DNA of 64,000 nt from Deltaproteobacteria bacterium. GTDB lineage: Bacteria > Myxococcota_A > UBA9160 > SZUA-336. The DNA is taken from contig JAJDAK010000012.1 of the NCBI GenBank assembly GCA_029261895.1, positions 28,680 to 92,679 of the forward strand, read 5' to 3'. Below, piece after piece: positions 39,133 through 49,479 of the stretch. The notes beneath the pieces are model-generated. The model was not told where the DNA came from. It worked only from the letters and a program-made list of their open reading frames with translations, and did not search any database. Numbering within the stretch: the stretch's first letter is position 1; each line of letters begins with the position of its first letter. The position numbers were made by a program, and so were the translations under genes.

Positions 39133-39801
39133 CTAGCGCTGCGCGGTCGACCTCGCTCCCGCTTTGACGACGGGAAAGGACGCCGTTTCGTCGAAGATTC
39201 GTAGCGGCTGCCATTCCCGCACCAGCGAGAGGCGCTTCACCACGCGCGATACATCACCCGTGGGATCAAGCACGTACGGATCATCATCCGGCCCAGCGGG
39301 AAACCAGAGCGTGACCATGTGGTAGCGCTCCGTCGGTTGGTGATGGAAAACCGTACGGTAGATTTCGCCCTTTTCGAATCCCAGTCGGCGTAGCAGTTCA
39401 AACGTAAGCAGGTCCATGCCGTCGCAATCGTCCACACCCGCCTCGAGCACCTGTCGGAGCGTTGGCCAAATATCCCGGCCTGTATCGGTCTGATAGTAAA
39501 ATGCCCCGTAGAGCTGCACCCATTTTACGGTTTCCACCACGATATCGAATCGAAGCCGCTCGGAGAAACTCGCATAGGCGGATGCCAATTCAGTTCCATC
39601 GGCCGGAACCTCATGCTCTTGAACAAGGTCGTTATGTCTCGCGGCTTGCCAAGCATTAACGCGAAGCTTCCACGACGGATCATCCGGCTCAGACGCTGCA
39701 AAGAAATCGTACCTCGGTGGCGGGCCGGTATGCCGACCCGTTGCGCAGCCCATCATACCCAGGACCAACGTCACAGTGACGATCAGCACCATCGTCTTCA
39801 T
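39133..39801 (-). CDS. Transglutaminase-like lipoprotein (paralogue of 54562-55251)
   Basis: Lipobox MMGC; DDCDGMDLLTFELLRRLGF, YHMVTLWF, DPYVLDPTGDVS. Confidence 0.75.
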   Translation of the reverse strand: MKTMVLIVTVTLVLGMMGCATGRHTGPPPRYDFFAASEPDDPSWKLRVNAWQAARHNDLVQEHEVPADGTELASAYASFSERLRFDIVVETVKWVQLYGAFYYQTDTGRDIWPTLRQVLEAGVDDCDGMDLLTFELLRRLGFEKGEIYRTVFHHQPTERYHMVTLWFPAGPDDDPYVLDPTGDVSRVVKRLSLVREWQPLRIFDETASFPVVKAGARSTAQR

Positions 39802-40112
39802 CGTAGTTTCTCCACACTATCGATCTTGTCTTGCATCGACTGTTCGCGATCGGTTCGCGTGCCAAGCTTGATGGTACAGGTCACACGCGGCGCACCCATT
39901 TCGTGAATGCGTTCCAGACATCGCTTCAGTGTCGCAAATACCAGATCGTACTCGCCTTCCACATTGGTCCCGTACGCATGCAACTCGCAATGAAGGCCTG
40001 CGCTTTCGAGTTCATCGAGCGCCGCGGCAATGTACCGCGAAAGTGAGATCTCTGTTCCGAGCGGCACGATACAGAGATCGGCAATCACATTCACGCTCGT
40101 CGCTCCTTCCAA
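39798..40112 (-). CDS. Thiamine-binding/UPF0045 (MTH1187)-family protein
   Basis: VIADLCIVPLGTEISLSRYIAAALDELESAGLHCELHAYGTNVEGEYD. Confidence 0.8.
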   Translation of the reverse strand: MEGATSVNVIADLCIVPLGTEISLSRYIAAALDELESAGLHCELHAYGTNVEGEYDLVFATLKRCLERIHEMGAPRVTCTIKLGTRTDREQSMQDKIDSVEKLR

Positions 40113-42475
40113 CGCGAAACCAATACCATCAATGCCGGGGCGATCGTTATGTCGGCAAGAAACGCAGCAATCGCCGTGAATGCCGAGAGATAACCCAGCC
40201 TGCCAACACTGAGCATATACCCGAAGACATAGGTGCCAAAACCGCAGACCAAAACCAAAGAGGTCAAAAACATCGCGGCGCCTGCGGTCTGCAAACTACG
40301 ATTTACCGCGACGACCGCATCTCCTGTTTCAGCGTAGTATCGCGCAAAGTTGTGCATGAAGTGGATCGTATCATCAACGGCAACACCCAGCAGAATACCG
40401 CCAACGAGCAGTGTCGAACCATCGAGTGGAATATCGAACCATCCCATCAAGCCTAGTGTCAAAATAATCGGCGTTAGATTGGGCACCATACTCACTAATC
40501 CGCCTCGCAGACTGCCAAGCAGCAGCATCATCAGCGGTGTGATGATTAAAAGCGCGAGTACGTACGAGCGCACCATGCTGGTCAGTACCTGGGTAAACGT
40601 GCGCCCCAATAAGGTCATCAAACCCGTGATCTCGATTTCGGTGCCCGTCGGTAGAACACTGCGAACATGCGTTTCCAATTCGCTCAGCAGCGGCGGAAAT
40701 AGCATTGCGTCCACTTGGGGAACCTTCATCGAAATCCGAGCGGTGCTGAACTGACTGTCGACCACGTCCTCCAGGTCATCCGTGCCGCTGTTCTCGAAGA
40801 GCAGAAGTTCTTGGGCAACGAGGCGATCGTTTTGCGGAATTACGTAGGCCTTTTGATCACCCTCGTTCAACGCTTTGTGGGTCTCTTTCACGATGTCTGT
40901 GATCGCAACCGCCTTACCGATGAATAGCTCATCGCCGTCCAGCGTTTCGGCGTAGGTCTTAATCTCGTCGATCTGATTCAGACGCTCCGGGTTCTTTATG
41001 TCGTCCTGAGTTCCGGTCCGAATCAACAACTCCACCGGCAGAGTCCCACGCAGTTCTTTATCGATAATTCCAGTCGCGATCCGAAGTGGTTCATGTTTTG
41101 GAAACCACGTCATCGCGTTATGCGAAAAGTTCAGACGAAGAATTCCGCTCAACGACAGCAGCAGAATCAGAACCGTACCGAAAACGATCCGCCAAGGATA
41201 TTGAGTCGAAATCGATGCAAAGAACGCCAAGACTCGGCCGATAAACTGCGGCGCCGCCGGACGGTCGACCCCGACCCGCAACGGCATCATACTCAGAAGC
41301 GCCGGAAGCAGCGTGACGCTGTAGATGAATGCGAGCATCACACCAGCGGGTGCAAAGAGTCCGAGATTCCGAATCGGCGCAAGCGTCGCGGTCGAGAATG
41401 AGGCTAGACCGCCCGCGGTCGTAACACTCGTCATCAGAATCGCCAAGCCCGAGTGCCCGAGTGCCCGTGCGATCGCGTCGTTCTTGGAGCGACCGCCCTC
41501 AATCTCCTGAAAGGTGATGGTCAGCAAGTGGATCGAGTCACAAATGCCGACGGTCAACAAAAAACCAGGGAGAATCGACGTAATCGTAGACATGGGCGTA
41601 TTCATGATCGCCATCAGTGCGAGCGTCACGAGCAGCGATGGGAATATGATTGCGATCGGAATGATGACCGCAGACATACGTCGAAACAGTCCGTAGAGCG
41701 CGATCGCGATAAATATCACCGACAGCCCAGTGAACAGAACCATGTCACGACTCGTCGCAGCATTGAGTCGCTCGTTGAGCGCGGGGGCGCCAGCCAAGTA
41801 CAGTTCGAAATCCGGTGCCTCGTAACGTGCCATGATTTCGCGAATGCCCGCCATCGCGATGATGCTCTCGTCGTGACTCAGATAGACGGGCTCGGCATCG
41901 GCCACATCGTCGAAACCTTCCAGATCGTCGTTACCGACCTGGTCGGTATACATCTGAAGCTCGATCGACACGGTTGTGAGCGTGCCCGCTTCTGAAATCA
42001 AAAGATTCTCGTAGAGCGGATTACTCAGAACGCGCGCCTTCAAAACAGCAAGGTCTGCATCCGTTTCAGGCCAGTTTTCTAGAAGGTCTTCGACGATGAG
42101 TTCATCAGCCTCGCCGCGCGTATTTCGCGCATTGATCATGCTGTCGACTTCGGCGACGTAGCGAACGCCTTCGAGTTCTTCGTGAAAAGCTTTTAGCTTC
42201 TCCAAGAACGTGAAGTCGAAAATCGCTTGGGGACGAATCGCAATAATCGCGCGTTCGTCACGGCCGAACTCTTGACGAAATTCGTCGTAGATCACTCGTG
42301 TTGGGTCGTCTTTTAGCAGGAAGCCTTCGATCGAATTGTCGATCCAAAGCCGGGGCAATTGACTGCAAGCCAAAGCGGTCAACAGGGTCACCACACCGAC
42401 CACGCTTAGTCGGTGGCGCACAACCCAATGACCCCAAGTCACAAAACCAAGTTCGATACGCTGACGCAGATCCAT
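40091..42475 (-). CDS. RND-superfamily (MMPL/SSD-type) transporter
   Basis: Duplicated TM architecture; VGICDSIHLLTITFQEIEGG and LLGVAVDDTIHFMHNFARYY motifs. Confidence 0.92.
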   Translation of the reverse strand: MDLRQRIELGFVTWGHWVVRHRLSVVGVVTLLTALACSQLPRLWIDNSIEGFLLKDDPTRVIYDEFRQEFGRDERAIIAIRPQAIFDFTFLEKLKAFHEELEGVRYVAEVDSMINARNTRGEADELIVEDLLENWPETDADLAVLKARVLSNPLYENLLISEAGTLTTVSIELQMYTDQVGNDDLEGFDDVADAEPVYLSHDESIIAMAGIREIMARYEAPDFELYLAGAPALNERLNAATSRDMVLFTGLSVIFIAIALYGLFRRMSAVIIPIAIIFPSLLVTLALMAIMNTPMSTITSILPGFLLTVGICDSIHLLTITFQEIEGGRSKNDAIARALGHSGLAILMTSVTTAGGLASFSTATLAPIRNLGLFAPAGVMLAFIYSVTLLPALLSMMPLRVGVDRPAAPQFIGRVLAFFASISTQYPWRIVFGTVLILLLSLSGILRLNFSHNAMTWFPKHEPLRIATGIIDKELRGTLPVELLIRTGTQDDIKNPERLNQIDEIKTYAETLDGDELFIGKAVAITDIVKETHKALNEGDQKAYVIPQNDRLVAQELLLFENSGTDDLEDVVDSQFSTARISMKVPQVDAMLFPPLLSELETHVRSVLPTGTEIEITGLMTLLGRTFTQVLTSMVRSYVLALLIITPLMMLLLGSLRGGLVSMVPNLTPIILTLGLMGWFDIPLDGSTLLVGGILLGVAVDDTIHFMHNFARYYAETGDAVVAVNRSLQTAGAAMFLTSLVLVCGFGTYVFGYMLSVGRLGYLSAFTAIAAFLADITIAPALMVLVSRWKERRA

Positions 42476-42577
42476 CGCTCGGGGTGCCTTTCGGGAGGAT
42501 TAAGCGCCGCATAAACTAGCGAATCCTGGCCGCACACGCGGAATCTAAGGCCCAAGGCTGGCGCGCCGATTTGTTCT

Positions 42578-44275
42578 TTGATGGGCAAGCCACGGATGCG
42601 ACAAGAGGATTGGAAACCCGCCTGCTTGGCGGCACTAGCGCTCTTCGCCGCAATCTGGATCGCGTTCGCGCCCGCGCTAAACCATGCGTTCCTCAACCAT
42701 GATGACCCAGAATACCTGACCGAAAACCCCAACGTGCTGGCGGGATTGACGCCAACGGGTGCGGTTTGGGCATTTACCCATACCCATTCTGCAAATTGGC
42801 ACCCGGTAACATGGCTCTCGCATATGTTGGACGTGGAGCTCTACGGCACGGAGCCTCGCGGCCATCACGCGACAAACATCCTGATTCATGCCGCTACGAC
42901 CGTCATACTCTTCGGCTGGCTACTCGGCCTCACCCGCGCGCTGCTACCGAGTTTATTGGTCGCGGTACTATTTGGCTTGCACCCGCTTCGCGTGGAGTCA
43001 GTCGCCTGGATTTCCGAACGCAAAGATGTGCTCGCCGCGTTCTTTTGGGTGCTGACGTGTTGGCTCTACACGCGCTACACGATTCGCCCATCGCGAATCC
43101 GCTACATCTTCATGCTGCTTACCTTCTCACTGGGACTCATGTCTAAAGCCATGCTCGTCACCCTGCCATGCGCTCTCGTACTACTCGACTATTGGCCACA
43201 TACGCGCTGGAATTTCGCGTCATGGCGAAAGACGCTGCCAGCTGCGATTCGCGAGAAGTGGCCACTCTTTGCACTCAGCATTCTTGCCAGTGTCATCACA
43301 GTTTTTGCGCAACAGAAGAGCGGCGCGCTTCAATCTTTAAGCACGTACACTGTTGACATACGCATCGCGAACGCACTGCAAAGTTATTTCAACTACCTGG
43401 TGATGACCATCTGGCCAGTTAACCTTTCTCCGCTCTACATGCATCGCGGACCGTCTTTATTTTCACTGAAGACATTCATCTCGCTCATCGCTATCGCAGG
43501 CATCAGCGCTGCGGTTTGGCGCGTTGCAGCGCGTGATCGCCATCTATTCAGCGGTTGGCTTTGGTTTCTTGGAACATTGGTTCCAGTGCTCGGCTTGGTT
43601 CAAGTGGGCGCTCAGGCAATGGCCGACCGTTTCACCTACATCCCGTCGATTGGTATCGCGTTCGCCACCGCGTGGTCGCTCGCGCGGTGGAAACCCCGAA
43701 GTCTGGGAGTTATCACGCCATTGCTTGCACTTGCGTTAGGCAGTCTGACTTTCGTACAAACTCAATACTGGAGGGACGGGGTCACACTCTTCTCGCGCGC
43801 GGTGGAGATCGAACCCGAGAACGCGCAGGCCCATACTTTCTTAGGCGCCGCGCTCTACGGCGATGCACGTTACGAGGACGCAGCCGATCACTTCGAGCGT
43901 GCGGTCGAACTTGCGCCGGACTATTCACGCCTGCGCTATCGCTGGGGTATGACGGCGCTCAAACTGGAACGCTACGATGTCGCGGAGCGTGAGCTCGAGT
44001 ATTATCTACATCTGCAACCCGACGATCCAGCCGCGCAATACGAACTCGCAACCCTTTTTGCGAAACGCGGTGCATTCGAGCGCAGCCTGCCCTACTTCGA
44101 AGCCATCGTGCGAAACAACCCGAACGCGGTTCCCGCGCTCAACAATCTCGGGAACGCGCTTTTCGCTCTCGGCCGTGTCGAGGACGCGCGTGGTCGCTAC
44201 CAGGAAGTTCTCGCGATTGACCCTGCGAACGCGATCGCCCACGGAAATCTGACGCTACTCGACACACGGCACTAA
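42578..44275 (+). CDS. Multi-TM glycosyltransferase-like protein with C-terminal TPR repeats (PMT/TMTC-like)
   Basis: FLNHDDPEYLTENPNV, WHPVTWLSHMLDVELYG, LHPLRVESVAWISERKDVL; C-terminal TPRs. Confidence 0.88.
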   Translation: MMGKPRMRQEDWKPACLAALALFAAIWIAFAPALNHAFLNHDDPEYLTENPNVLAGLTPTGAVWAFTHTHSANWHPVTWLSHMLDVELYGTEPRGHHATNILIHAATTVILFGWLLGLTRALLPSLLVAVLFGLHPLRVESVAWISERKDVLAAFFWVLTCWLYTRYTIRPSRIRYIFMLLTFSLGLMSKAMLVTLPCALVLLDYWPHTRWNFASWRKTLPAAIREKWPLFALSILASVITVFAQQKSGALQSLSTYTVDIRIANALQSYFNYLVMTIWPVNLSPLYMHRGPSLFSLKTFISLIAIAGISAAVWRVAARDRHLFSGWLWFLGTLVPVLGLVQVGAQAMADRFTYIPSIGIAFATAWSLARWKPRSLGVITPLLALALGSLTFVQTQYWRDGVTLFSRAVEIEPENAQAHTFLGAALYGDARYEDAADHFERAVELAPDYSRLRYRWGMTALKLERYDVAERELEYYLHLQPDDPAAQYELATLFAKRGAFERSLPYFEAIVRNNPNAVPALNNLGNALFALGRVEDARGRYQEVLAIDPANAIAHGNLTLLDTRH

Positions 44276-44296
44276 TCTCTGCGCTAAAGTGTCGCC

Positions 44297-45052
44297 ATGT
44301 CGACGCATCAAACAACCCCCGCGCCGAAGCTGAATTGGCGCTTCCGTTTGCTCCTCCGCATCGTCCCACCACTTTTTCGTGGCTACCTTTGGTTGGTCCT
44401 TAGGACCAGCCGCATCGAACGCGTCAACATGGACGTCTTCTACAAGGCAGCCGATGCTGGCGGTGTCTCGCTAGGTTGCTGCTGGCACCAGGAAATTTTC
44501 ATGGGACCGCTGATTTACGGAGGACGAACGGCAGCAACCATGATCAGCAACAGCCGGCACGGTGACCTCATCGCGGCCGCCGTCGAGCGCACGGGTTGCA
44601 TCCCGGTTCGAGGTTCAAGTTCCAGCGGAGGTCGGACAGCCCTCAACGAGCTACTTGAACTCGCCGAGCGTCGCGGCTCATTGCTCACGGGCTTAGTCAC
44701 CGACGGTCCCCGTGGCCCTGCATTCAAATCCAAAACCGGCATCGTCTTGATGGCACGCGAGCTTGGCGTACCCCTACACCCACTGCGTATTTGGGCCAGC
44801 CGTCGTTGGCTTCTTCCAAGCTGGGACCAAACTGTGGTTCCGTTCCCGTTTGGGCGGCTGATCTTTCTCTGCGGCGAACCGCTCTCGATACCGAAGGATG
44901 CGGAGGGAGACAAACTCGAATCGTATCGTGAGGAACTCGACCGACGACTCAACGAGCTCGTGCGCATCTCACACGACAAGTTCCCGCTTACGCCGTCCGA
45001 ACAAGCGTTCCGACGGCGCATGCAAGAGCGAGATCGCGCGATCCAAAACTAA
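44297..45052 (+). CDS. DUF374-type lysophospholipid acyltransferase-family protein
   Basis: SRHGDLIAAAVERTGCIPVRGSSSSGGRTAL, TDGPRGPAFKSKTGIVLMAR. Confidence 0.85.
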   Translation: MSTHQTTPAPKLNWRFRLLLRIVPPLFRGYLWLVLRTSRIERVNMDVFYKAADAGGVSLGCCWHQEIFMGPLIYGGRTAATMISNSRHGDLIAAAVERTGCIPVRGSSSSGGRTALNELLELAERRGSLLTGLVTDGPRGPAFKSKTGIVLMARELGVPLHPLRIWASRRWLLPSWDQTVVPFPFGRLIFLCGEPLSIPKDAEGDKLESYREELDRRLNELVRISHDKFPLTPSEQAFRRRMQERDRAIQN

Positions 45053-45058
45053 CGTCCG

Positions 45059-45316
45059 CTATAGCGGAGCGAAGTCCACGACAATCGTGGTCTCTTTCGT
45101 TTTAGGGTTGGTTTCAGCGATGATGTCCTCACCGTTGGCGGCCCTCTCATCGACGATGTCACGGGCCGCCTTGGCGAGCGTCCGATGCCCAGATCTAACC
45201 GTCAGCGTTGCTCCTTTGGCACCGGGATCCGATCTCTTTACCTTCTTGATCGCATCATCAATCGCGCCTCGAAAGAGATCGAGCGCGGTTTCGCGCCTAG
45301 TATTCATGCGCGTCAA
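45059..45316 (-). CDS. Small hypothetical protein
   Basis: 85-aa ORF with plausible composition; no recognised family. Confidence 0.4.
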   Translation of the reverse strand: MTRMNTRRETALDLFRGAIDDAIKKVKRSDPGAKGATLTVRSGHRTLAKAARDIVDERAANGEDIIAETNPKTKETTIVVDFAPL

Positions 45317-45515
45317 GGGCGTAAGGTCGACCTCGCCTCTTCCGCCTGCGCCTCGCGTGACCTGTCCTATTGAGACACTGGGTCGCCCCGTATAACCCTT
45401 GCGTGCACCGCGTCGTTGTCACGGATCTCCATCGACGAACGAACCATTAGGTCTACGCTCGCTTCTCGGATCGCTCGGAAGGTCCCCACCGAACGGCGTG
45501 GGTGTCGGTGTCGGC

Positions 45516-45560
45516 TGCCGTGCGCGCAGGCGGGCAAGGCCCGCCTGCTAACGCGCTAAG
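45516..45560 (+). repeat. REP-like palindromic element, copy A
   Basis: TGCCGTGCGCGCAGGCGGGCAAGGCCCGCCTGCTAACGCGCTAAG with perfect 10-bp stem at 45526-45548; also a candidate tRNA-Pro terminator. Confidence 0.8.
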
Positions 45561-45562
45561 AC

Positions 45563-45638
45563 TGGTCGGGGCGGCCAGACTCGAACTGGCGACCCCCTGC
45601 TCCCAAAGCAGGTGCGCTACCAACTGCGCCACGCCCCG
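45563..45638 (-). tRNA. tRNA-Pro (anticodon TGG), CCA encoded
   Basis: CGGGGCGTGGCGCAGTTGGTAGCGCACCTGCTTTGGGAGCAGG...GGTCGCCAGTTCGAGTCTGGCCGCCCCGACCA. Confidence 0.95.
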
Positions 45639-45639
45639 A

Positions 45640-45683
45640 CTTAGTGCGTTATCGGGCGGCAAAGCCGCCCTGCGCACACGGCA
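45640..45683 (-). repeat. REP-like palindromic element, copy B (inverted relative to A and C)
   Basis: CTTAGTGCGTTATCGGGCGGCAAAGCCGCCCTGCGCACACGGCA aligns to the reverse complement of copy A. Confidence 0.7.
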
Positions 45684-45785
45684 CGTTACTGCGTACCTGC
45701 TTCTAGCGCCACTAAGACCCCGGCAAGCCGCCTCGCGGCGCCCGCGTGATTCGAGAGGCGGACACGGAGCAAAGCGAAGCTGCGT

Positions 45786-45829
45786 AGCCGTGCGCGCAGG
45801 CGGGCAAGGCCCGCCGTTAACGCGCTAAG
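45786..45829 (+). repeat. REP-like palindromic element, copy C
   Basis: AGCCGTGCGCGCAGGCGGGCAAGGCCCGCCGTTAACGCGCTAAG, nearly identical to copy A. Confidence 0.8.
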
Positions 45830-48171
45830 TCCGGACTCGCGACGTCCGGGAGGTCCACGCCAGGCTCATAGCGGTCGAGCTCGACCGTGAACTGCCCCCA
45901 CGGCAACGGGACCTCGAATTTCAACAGCAGCGCGCGTGGGTCCCGCGAGACCCAAAGCACTATGGGCTCCTTAACGAGCGGTCGTTGCTCGCATTCGAGG
46001 TACAGATGGACCCGGTGGGCGTCGTAGGCCCCAAGTGCGATCGTGACCTGCCCTTCGCCTTGGCCCTGCAACGTCATCTCACAGAGGCGTTCATTATGGA
46101 AGAATGGAAGCGCGTGGATCTCATCTGAACTGTAGTCAAATGAGCGCGCATAGAAGACCGATGAAAACATATCTCGAACCCCTGGCGGAACGTCGTACGC
46201 CCCCTCAAACTCGAGTTCCTTTAATCCGAATACCTTCGAGGTCTTGAACTCCTGAAACCAGAGTTGATTTGCATTGGAATCAAAGATCGCGGTCTGTTCA
46301 TAACGATCGAGTGAACGTTCGCGGCGCAGACGAAACCCGACCGCGGAAAAATCGTCGTTGTCGACATAGGTTGATATCCGATCTTCAACGGGTTGAATCC
46401 AATTCAACCAACGAGCGCCCCGTATCAAGGTATCGAGTCGCAACACACCGCGGCCATTGATCTCGATCGGTTGCATCACGGACCATTCCACAATACCGGG
46501 ACAAATCGGTCCGAGGCATACACGGTATGCAGACCGTTCGCCGCCCGAAAAAGGCACGCTATGCCAGGCCCAGTCCGAGGACTTGGGTGCGGTCTCGACC
46601 GCGTTGATAAAACCGCCGTAGCGTTCATCGACGGGCGACGGTAGGCCATCGCCGCGATGAATGAAACAGAGCGGGACGCCATCCACCTCGACCTGATGAA
46701 CAAACCCAGGCTGAGCGATTTGCCAATCCACTTTCTCGGGTGCACTCTCGACGAGATCCACAATAAAGTCAGCCTCGCTTGGGTTCTCTACTTCTTGCAG
46801 ATGTGAATACGCGACAGCCTCAAGCGCGGGTATGTTACCTACCCTGGCACTGTAGAATCGCGTCGGACCATCGGATTCTGTTCCAATCCAATGCATGGCT
46901 TCGCGATAGCAGTTGCCCCAATAGTCGATCTCATAGCTTCCGTAGGCGCCCGCCACACCCCCGACCAGAGGGTTGAAATACACGACCTCGTTCGGATGAT
47001 TGCGAAAATAAAATCGCATCGGTTCGATACACAGTAGAAGTAAGAGCAACGCCAAGCTCCCCGCGGCCAAACGTTGCGTTCCATTTCCCCGGGTAAGCTG
47101 TGCCCAGGCACCCGCCGCCAGCACAACCAAGGGTGGATAGATGAACAATAGATGCCGTGTACCGTTGTATAATACGGACTCAGCCATCACCACGTAGACA
47201 ACGGGAAACACGACCGCAAAAAAGATCCAGCATGTCTTCGTTCGAAGTTCCAGCCGGAGCAGTACCGGACTTAGCAAGAAGCCCAATACAACAATAAGCG
47301 GCGCGGTGACCCCGAAGAAAACTGGTACGTAGCTCCAGGGTAACTGGCTTGCATCCACGAGTTCGCCTCGGAAGAGCATGTGACCACTCCACGGAAAATG
47401 CGAAGCCGCCTGGAGCGCCTCTGGAACCCTTATAAAGGGATTCTGCATGGCCCAAGGCCAAAACAACGTTCCGAAGAGAAAAGCGCCGAGCGCGACTCCA
47501 CTGAGCTTCCACCCAAGCGAGAACAAGTCTCTTCGTTCCTGCCAAATACGGTGACGAAACAATAAATGCAGCGACAGCAGTCCGAGATAACAAATCAATA
47601 GCACGCCACCCACCCGGACATTGATCGCAAGCGCAATGCAAGCAACAAGTTTCAGAAGTGTTTTACGTGCAGGCTTTGGGAACTCATCCGCAAACACAAA
47701 CATGTAATAGAGCGATGCGATGTAGAAGGTCGCGAACGGAATGTCCTTGGGATTGTTCATGCTATGCCCAAAGAACCGCGGCGATATCAACAAAAATAGA
47801 AATGTCAGTACACCCGCTCGTCTCCCATACGCACGCGATGCAAGAAGCGCTGCGAAGACCATCGCGATCCAACCGAAGAACGCATTCATCGCATGGCGAA
47901 GATCCCAAACATCGACCATTGGAAGCACGCGGTGCAACCCGGCGCAGAGCCCGTCAAAGAGCCCACCGTAGTAGTATAGATTGCTATAACGAAGCGCGTT
48001 ATCGTCGAGCGATCCTGTGAGGTAGAAATTCAGTACATGCTCACCATACTTATGCTGTGCGTACTCATCTGTTGTGATTCCGTAGTCGCCAGATACCAGC
48101 ACCATTCCGACCAATACGATCAGCCCCAAGAGTTTGGAAATTCGAGGGAACGTCAAGTTATTGCGCTCCAC
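45817..48171 (-). CDS. Membrane glycosyltransferase-family protein (GT39/PMT-like)
   Basis: YGITTDEYAQHKYGEHVLNFY, multi-TM N-terminal half, large C-terminal soluble domain; GTG start inferred at 48171. Confidence 0.82.
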   Translation of the reverse strand: MERNNLTFPRISKLLGLIVLVGMVLVSGDYGITTDEYAQHKYGEHVLNFYLTGSLDDNALRYSNLYYYGGLFDGLCAGLHRVLPMVDVWDLRHAMNAFFGWIAMVFAALLASRAYGRRAGVLTFLFLLISPRFFGHSMNNPKDIPFATFYIASLYYMFVFADEFPKPARKTLLKLVACIALAINVRVGGVLLICYLGLLSLHLLFRHRIWQERRDLFSLGWKLSGVALGAFLFGTLFWPWAMQNPFIRVPEALQAASHFPWSGHMLFRGELVDASQLPWSYVPVFFGVTAPLIVVLGFLLSPVLLRLELRTKTCWIFFAVVFPVVYVVMAESVLYNGTRHLLFIYPPLVVLAAGAWAQLTRGNGTQRLAAGSLALLLLLLCIEPMRFYFRNHPNEVVYFNPLVGGVAGAYGSYEIDYWGNCYREAMHWIGTESDGPTRFYSARVGNIPALEAVAYSHLQEVENPSEADFIVDLVESAPEKVDWQIAQPGFVHQVEVDGVPLCFIHRGDGLPSPVDERYGGFINAVETAPKSSDWAWHSVPFSGGERSAYRVCLGPICPGIVEWSVMQPIEINGRGVLRLDTLIRGARWLNWIQPVEDRISTYVDNDDFSAVGFRLRRERSLDRYEQTAIFDSNANQLWFQEFKTSKVFGLKELEFEGAYDVPPGVRDMFSSVFYARSFDYSSDEIHALPFFHNERLCEMTLQGQGEGQVTIALGAYDAHRVHLYLECEQRPLVKEPIVLWVSRDPRALLLKFEVPLPWGQFTVELDRYEPGVDLPDVASPDLAR

Positions 48172-48760
48172 CAACCCGGCGCTGAATCTCCGGCAAAATG
48201 GCTCGAATGGCTTGCCCACGATGACTGATCTTGGCTTTTTCCAAAGGGTCGAGCTCCGCCATGGTTCGATCTTCGCCCACGGGTCTAAAGTGAGGGTCGT
48301 AGCCGAAACCATTTACCCCACACGCGGCATCGATGATCTCACCCTCTATCACACCGCGTGCGGTCGCCATCAGTTCACCCGCGGGATTCGCAAGCGACGT
48401 AACACAAACAAACCGCGCGCTTCGATTTCGCACGCCTACGAGTGAATCAATCAGCTTGGCATTGTTCGCGGCATCATCCCCATGTGTGCCCGCATAGCGC
48501 GCCGAATGCACGCCCGGTGCGCCGTCCAACGCGTCCACCTCCAGGCCTGAATCATCCGCAAGCGCCCAAAGTCCGGTCGCCAAGGCCGCGTGTCGCGCTT
48601 TCAGTGCTGCGTTGCCCTCAAAACTCGATGCAGTTTCTTCAACATCCGCCACGTCGGGATGGTCGATGAACGTTTCGAGTTGGATCCGACTCGACGCCAA
48701 CATTTCACGAAGTTCGCGAACTTTGCCGGAATTTCGCGTGGCAACCAGCAATCGACTCAT
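48158..48760 (-). CDS. rdgB: Non-canonical purine NTP pyrophosphatase RdgB/HAM1
   Basis: [54 protein letters not shown]. Confidence 0.95.
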   Translation of the reverse strand: MSRLLVATRNSGKVRELREMLASSRIQLETFIDHPDVADVEETASSFEGNAALKARHAALATGLWALADDSGLEVDALDGAPGVHSARYAGTHGDDAANNAKLIDSLVGVRNRSARFVCVTSLANPAGELMATARGVIEGEIIDAACGVNGFGYDPHFRPVGEDRTMAELDPLEKAKISHRGQAIRAILPEIQRRVGGAQ

Positions 48761-49479
48761 CCACGAAGCGCGCTTTTTTGTAGTTCCGTGAGCTCGGCGA
48801 TACCCTTTTGACCCAAATCCAACATCTGATTTAGCTCGTCGCGATCAAACGTTCCGCCCTCACCCGTACCTTGTACTTCGACGAGTCGACCGGAGCCGGT
48901 TTGCACGATGTTCATATCGACCTCGGCCCGCGAGTCTTCTTCATACGGTAGATCCAGCAACGCTTCGCCACCGAAAATCCCGACGGAAATCGCAGCAATC
49001 GAATCACGCAACGGATTTTGTTTGAGGTACTTCAAGTCCAAAAGGCGCTGGCACGCCGACGCAAGGGCAACGTAGCCGCCCGTGATGGCCGCGGTTCGCG
49101 TACCGCCATCGGCTTGCAGAACATCACAGTCGATGTAAAAACAGCGCTCGCCGAGGACCTCCATATCCACTACGGCTCGCAGCGACCGACCGACCAGCCG
49201 TTGAATTTCCTGCGTACGTCCCGAAACTTTCCCCTTGGCCGCTTCACGTTGATTGCGCGTGTCGGTCGAACCCGGCAGCATCGAATACTCCGCCGTCAAC
49301 CAACCTCGACCCGTTCCGCGCAGAAACCCGGGCACGGTTTCTTCGAACGTCGCCGTACAAAGCACCACGGTCTTACCCATGCGTATCAATGCCGAACCGG
49401 TCGGATTCTCCACAAAACCAATTTCAAACTCGACCGAACGCAACTGATCATTGGCTCGGCCATCTGAACGGATCATCAA
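48757..49479 (-). CDS. rph: Ribonuclease PH
   Basis: [64 protein letters not shown]. Confidence 0.96.
   Translation of the reverse strand: MMIRSDGRANDQLRSVEFEIGFVENPTGSALIRMGKTVVLCTATFEETVPGFLRGTGRGWLTAEYSMLPGSTDTRNQREAAKGKVSGRTQEIQRLVGRSLRAVVDMEVLGERCFYIDCDVLQADGGTRTAAITGGYVALASACQRLLDLKYLKQNPLRDSIAAISVGIFGGEALLDLPYEEDSRAEVDMNIVQTGSGRLVEVQGTGEGGTFDRDELNQMLDLGQKGIAELTELQKSALRG

Noticed and set aside
45502-45828. ORF 45502-45828 (+)
   Set aside because: Spans tRNA-Pro and the REP-like copies; non-coding content explains the sequence.
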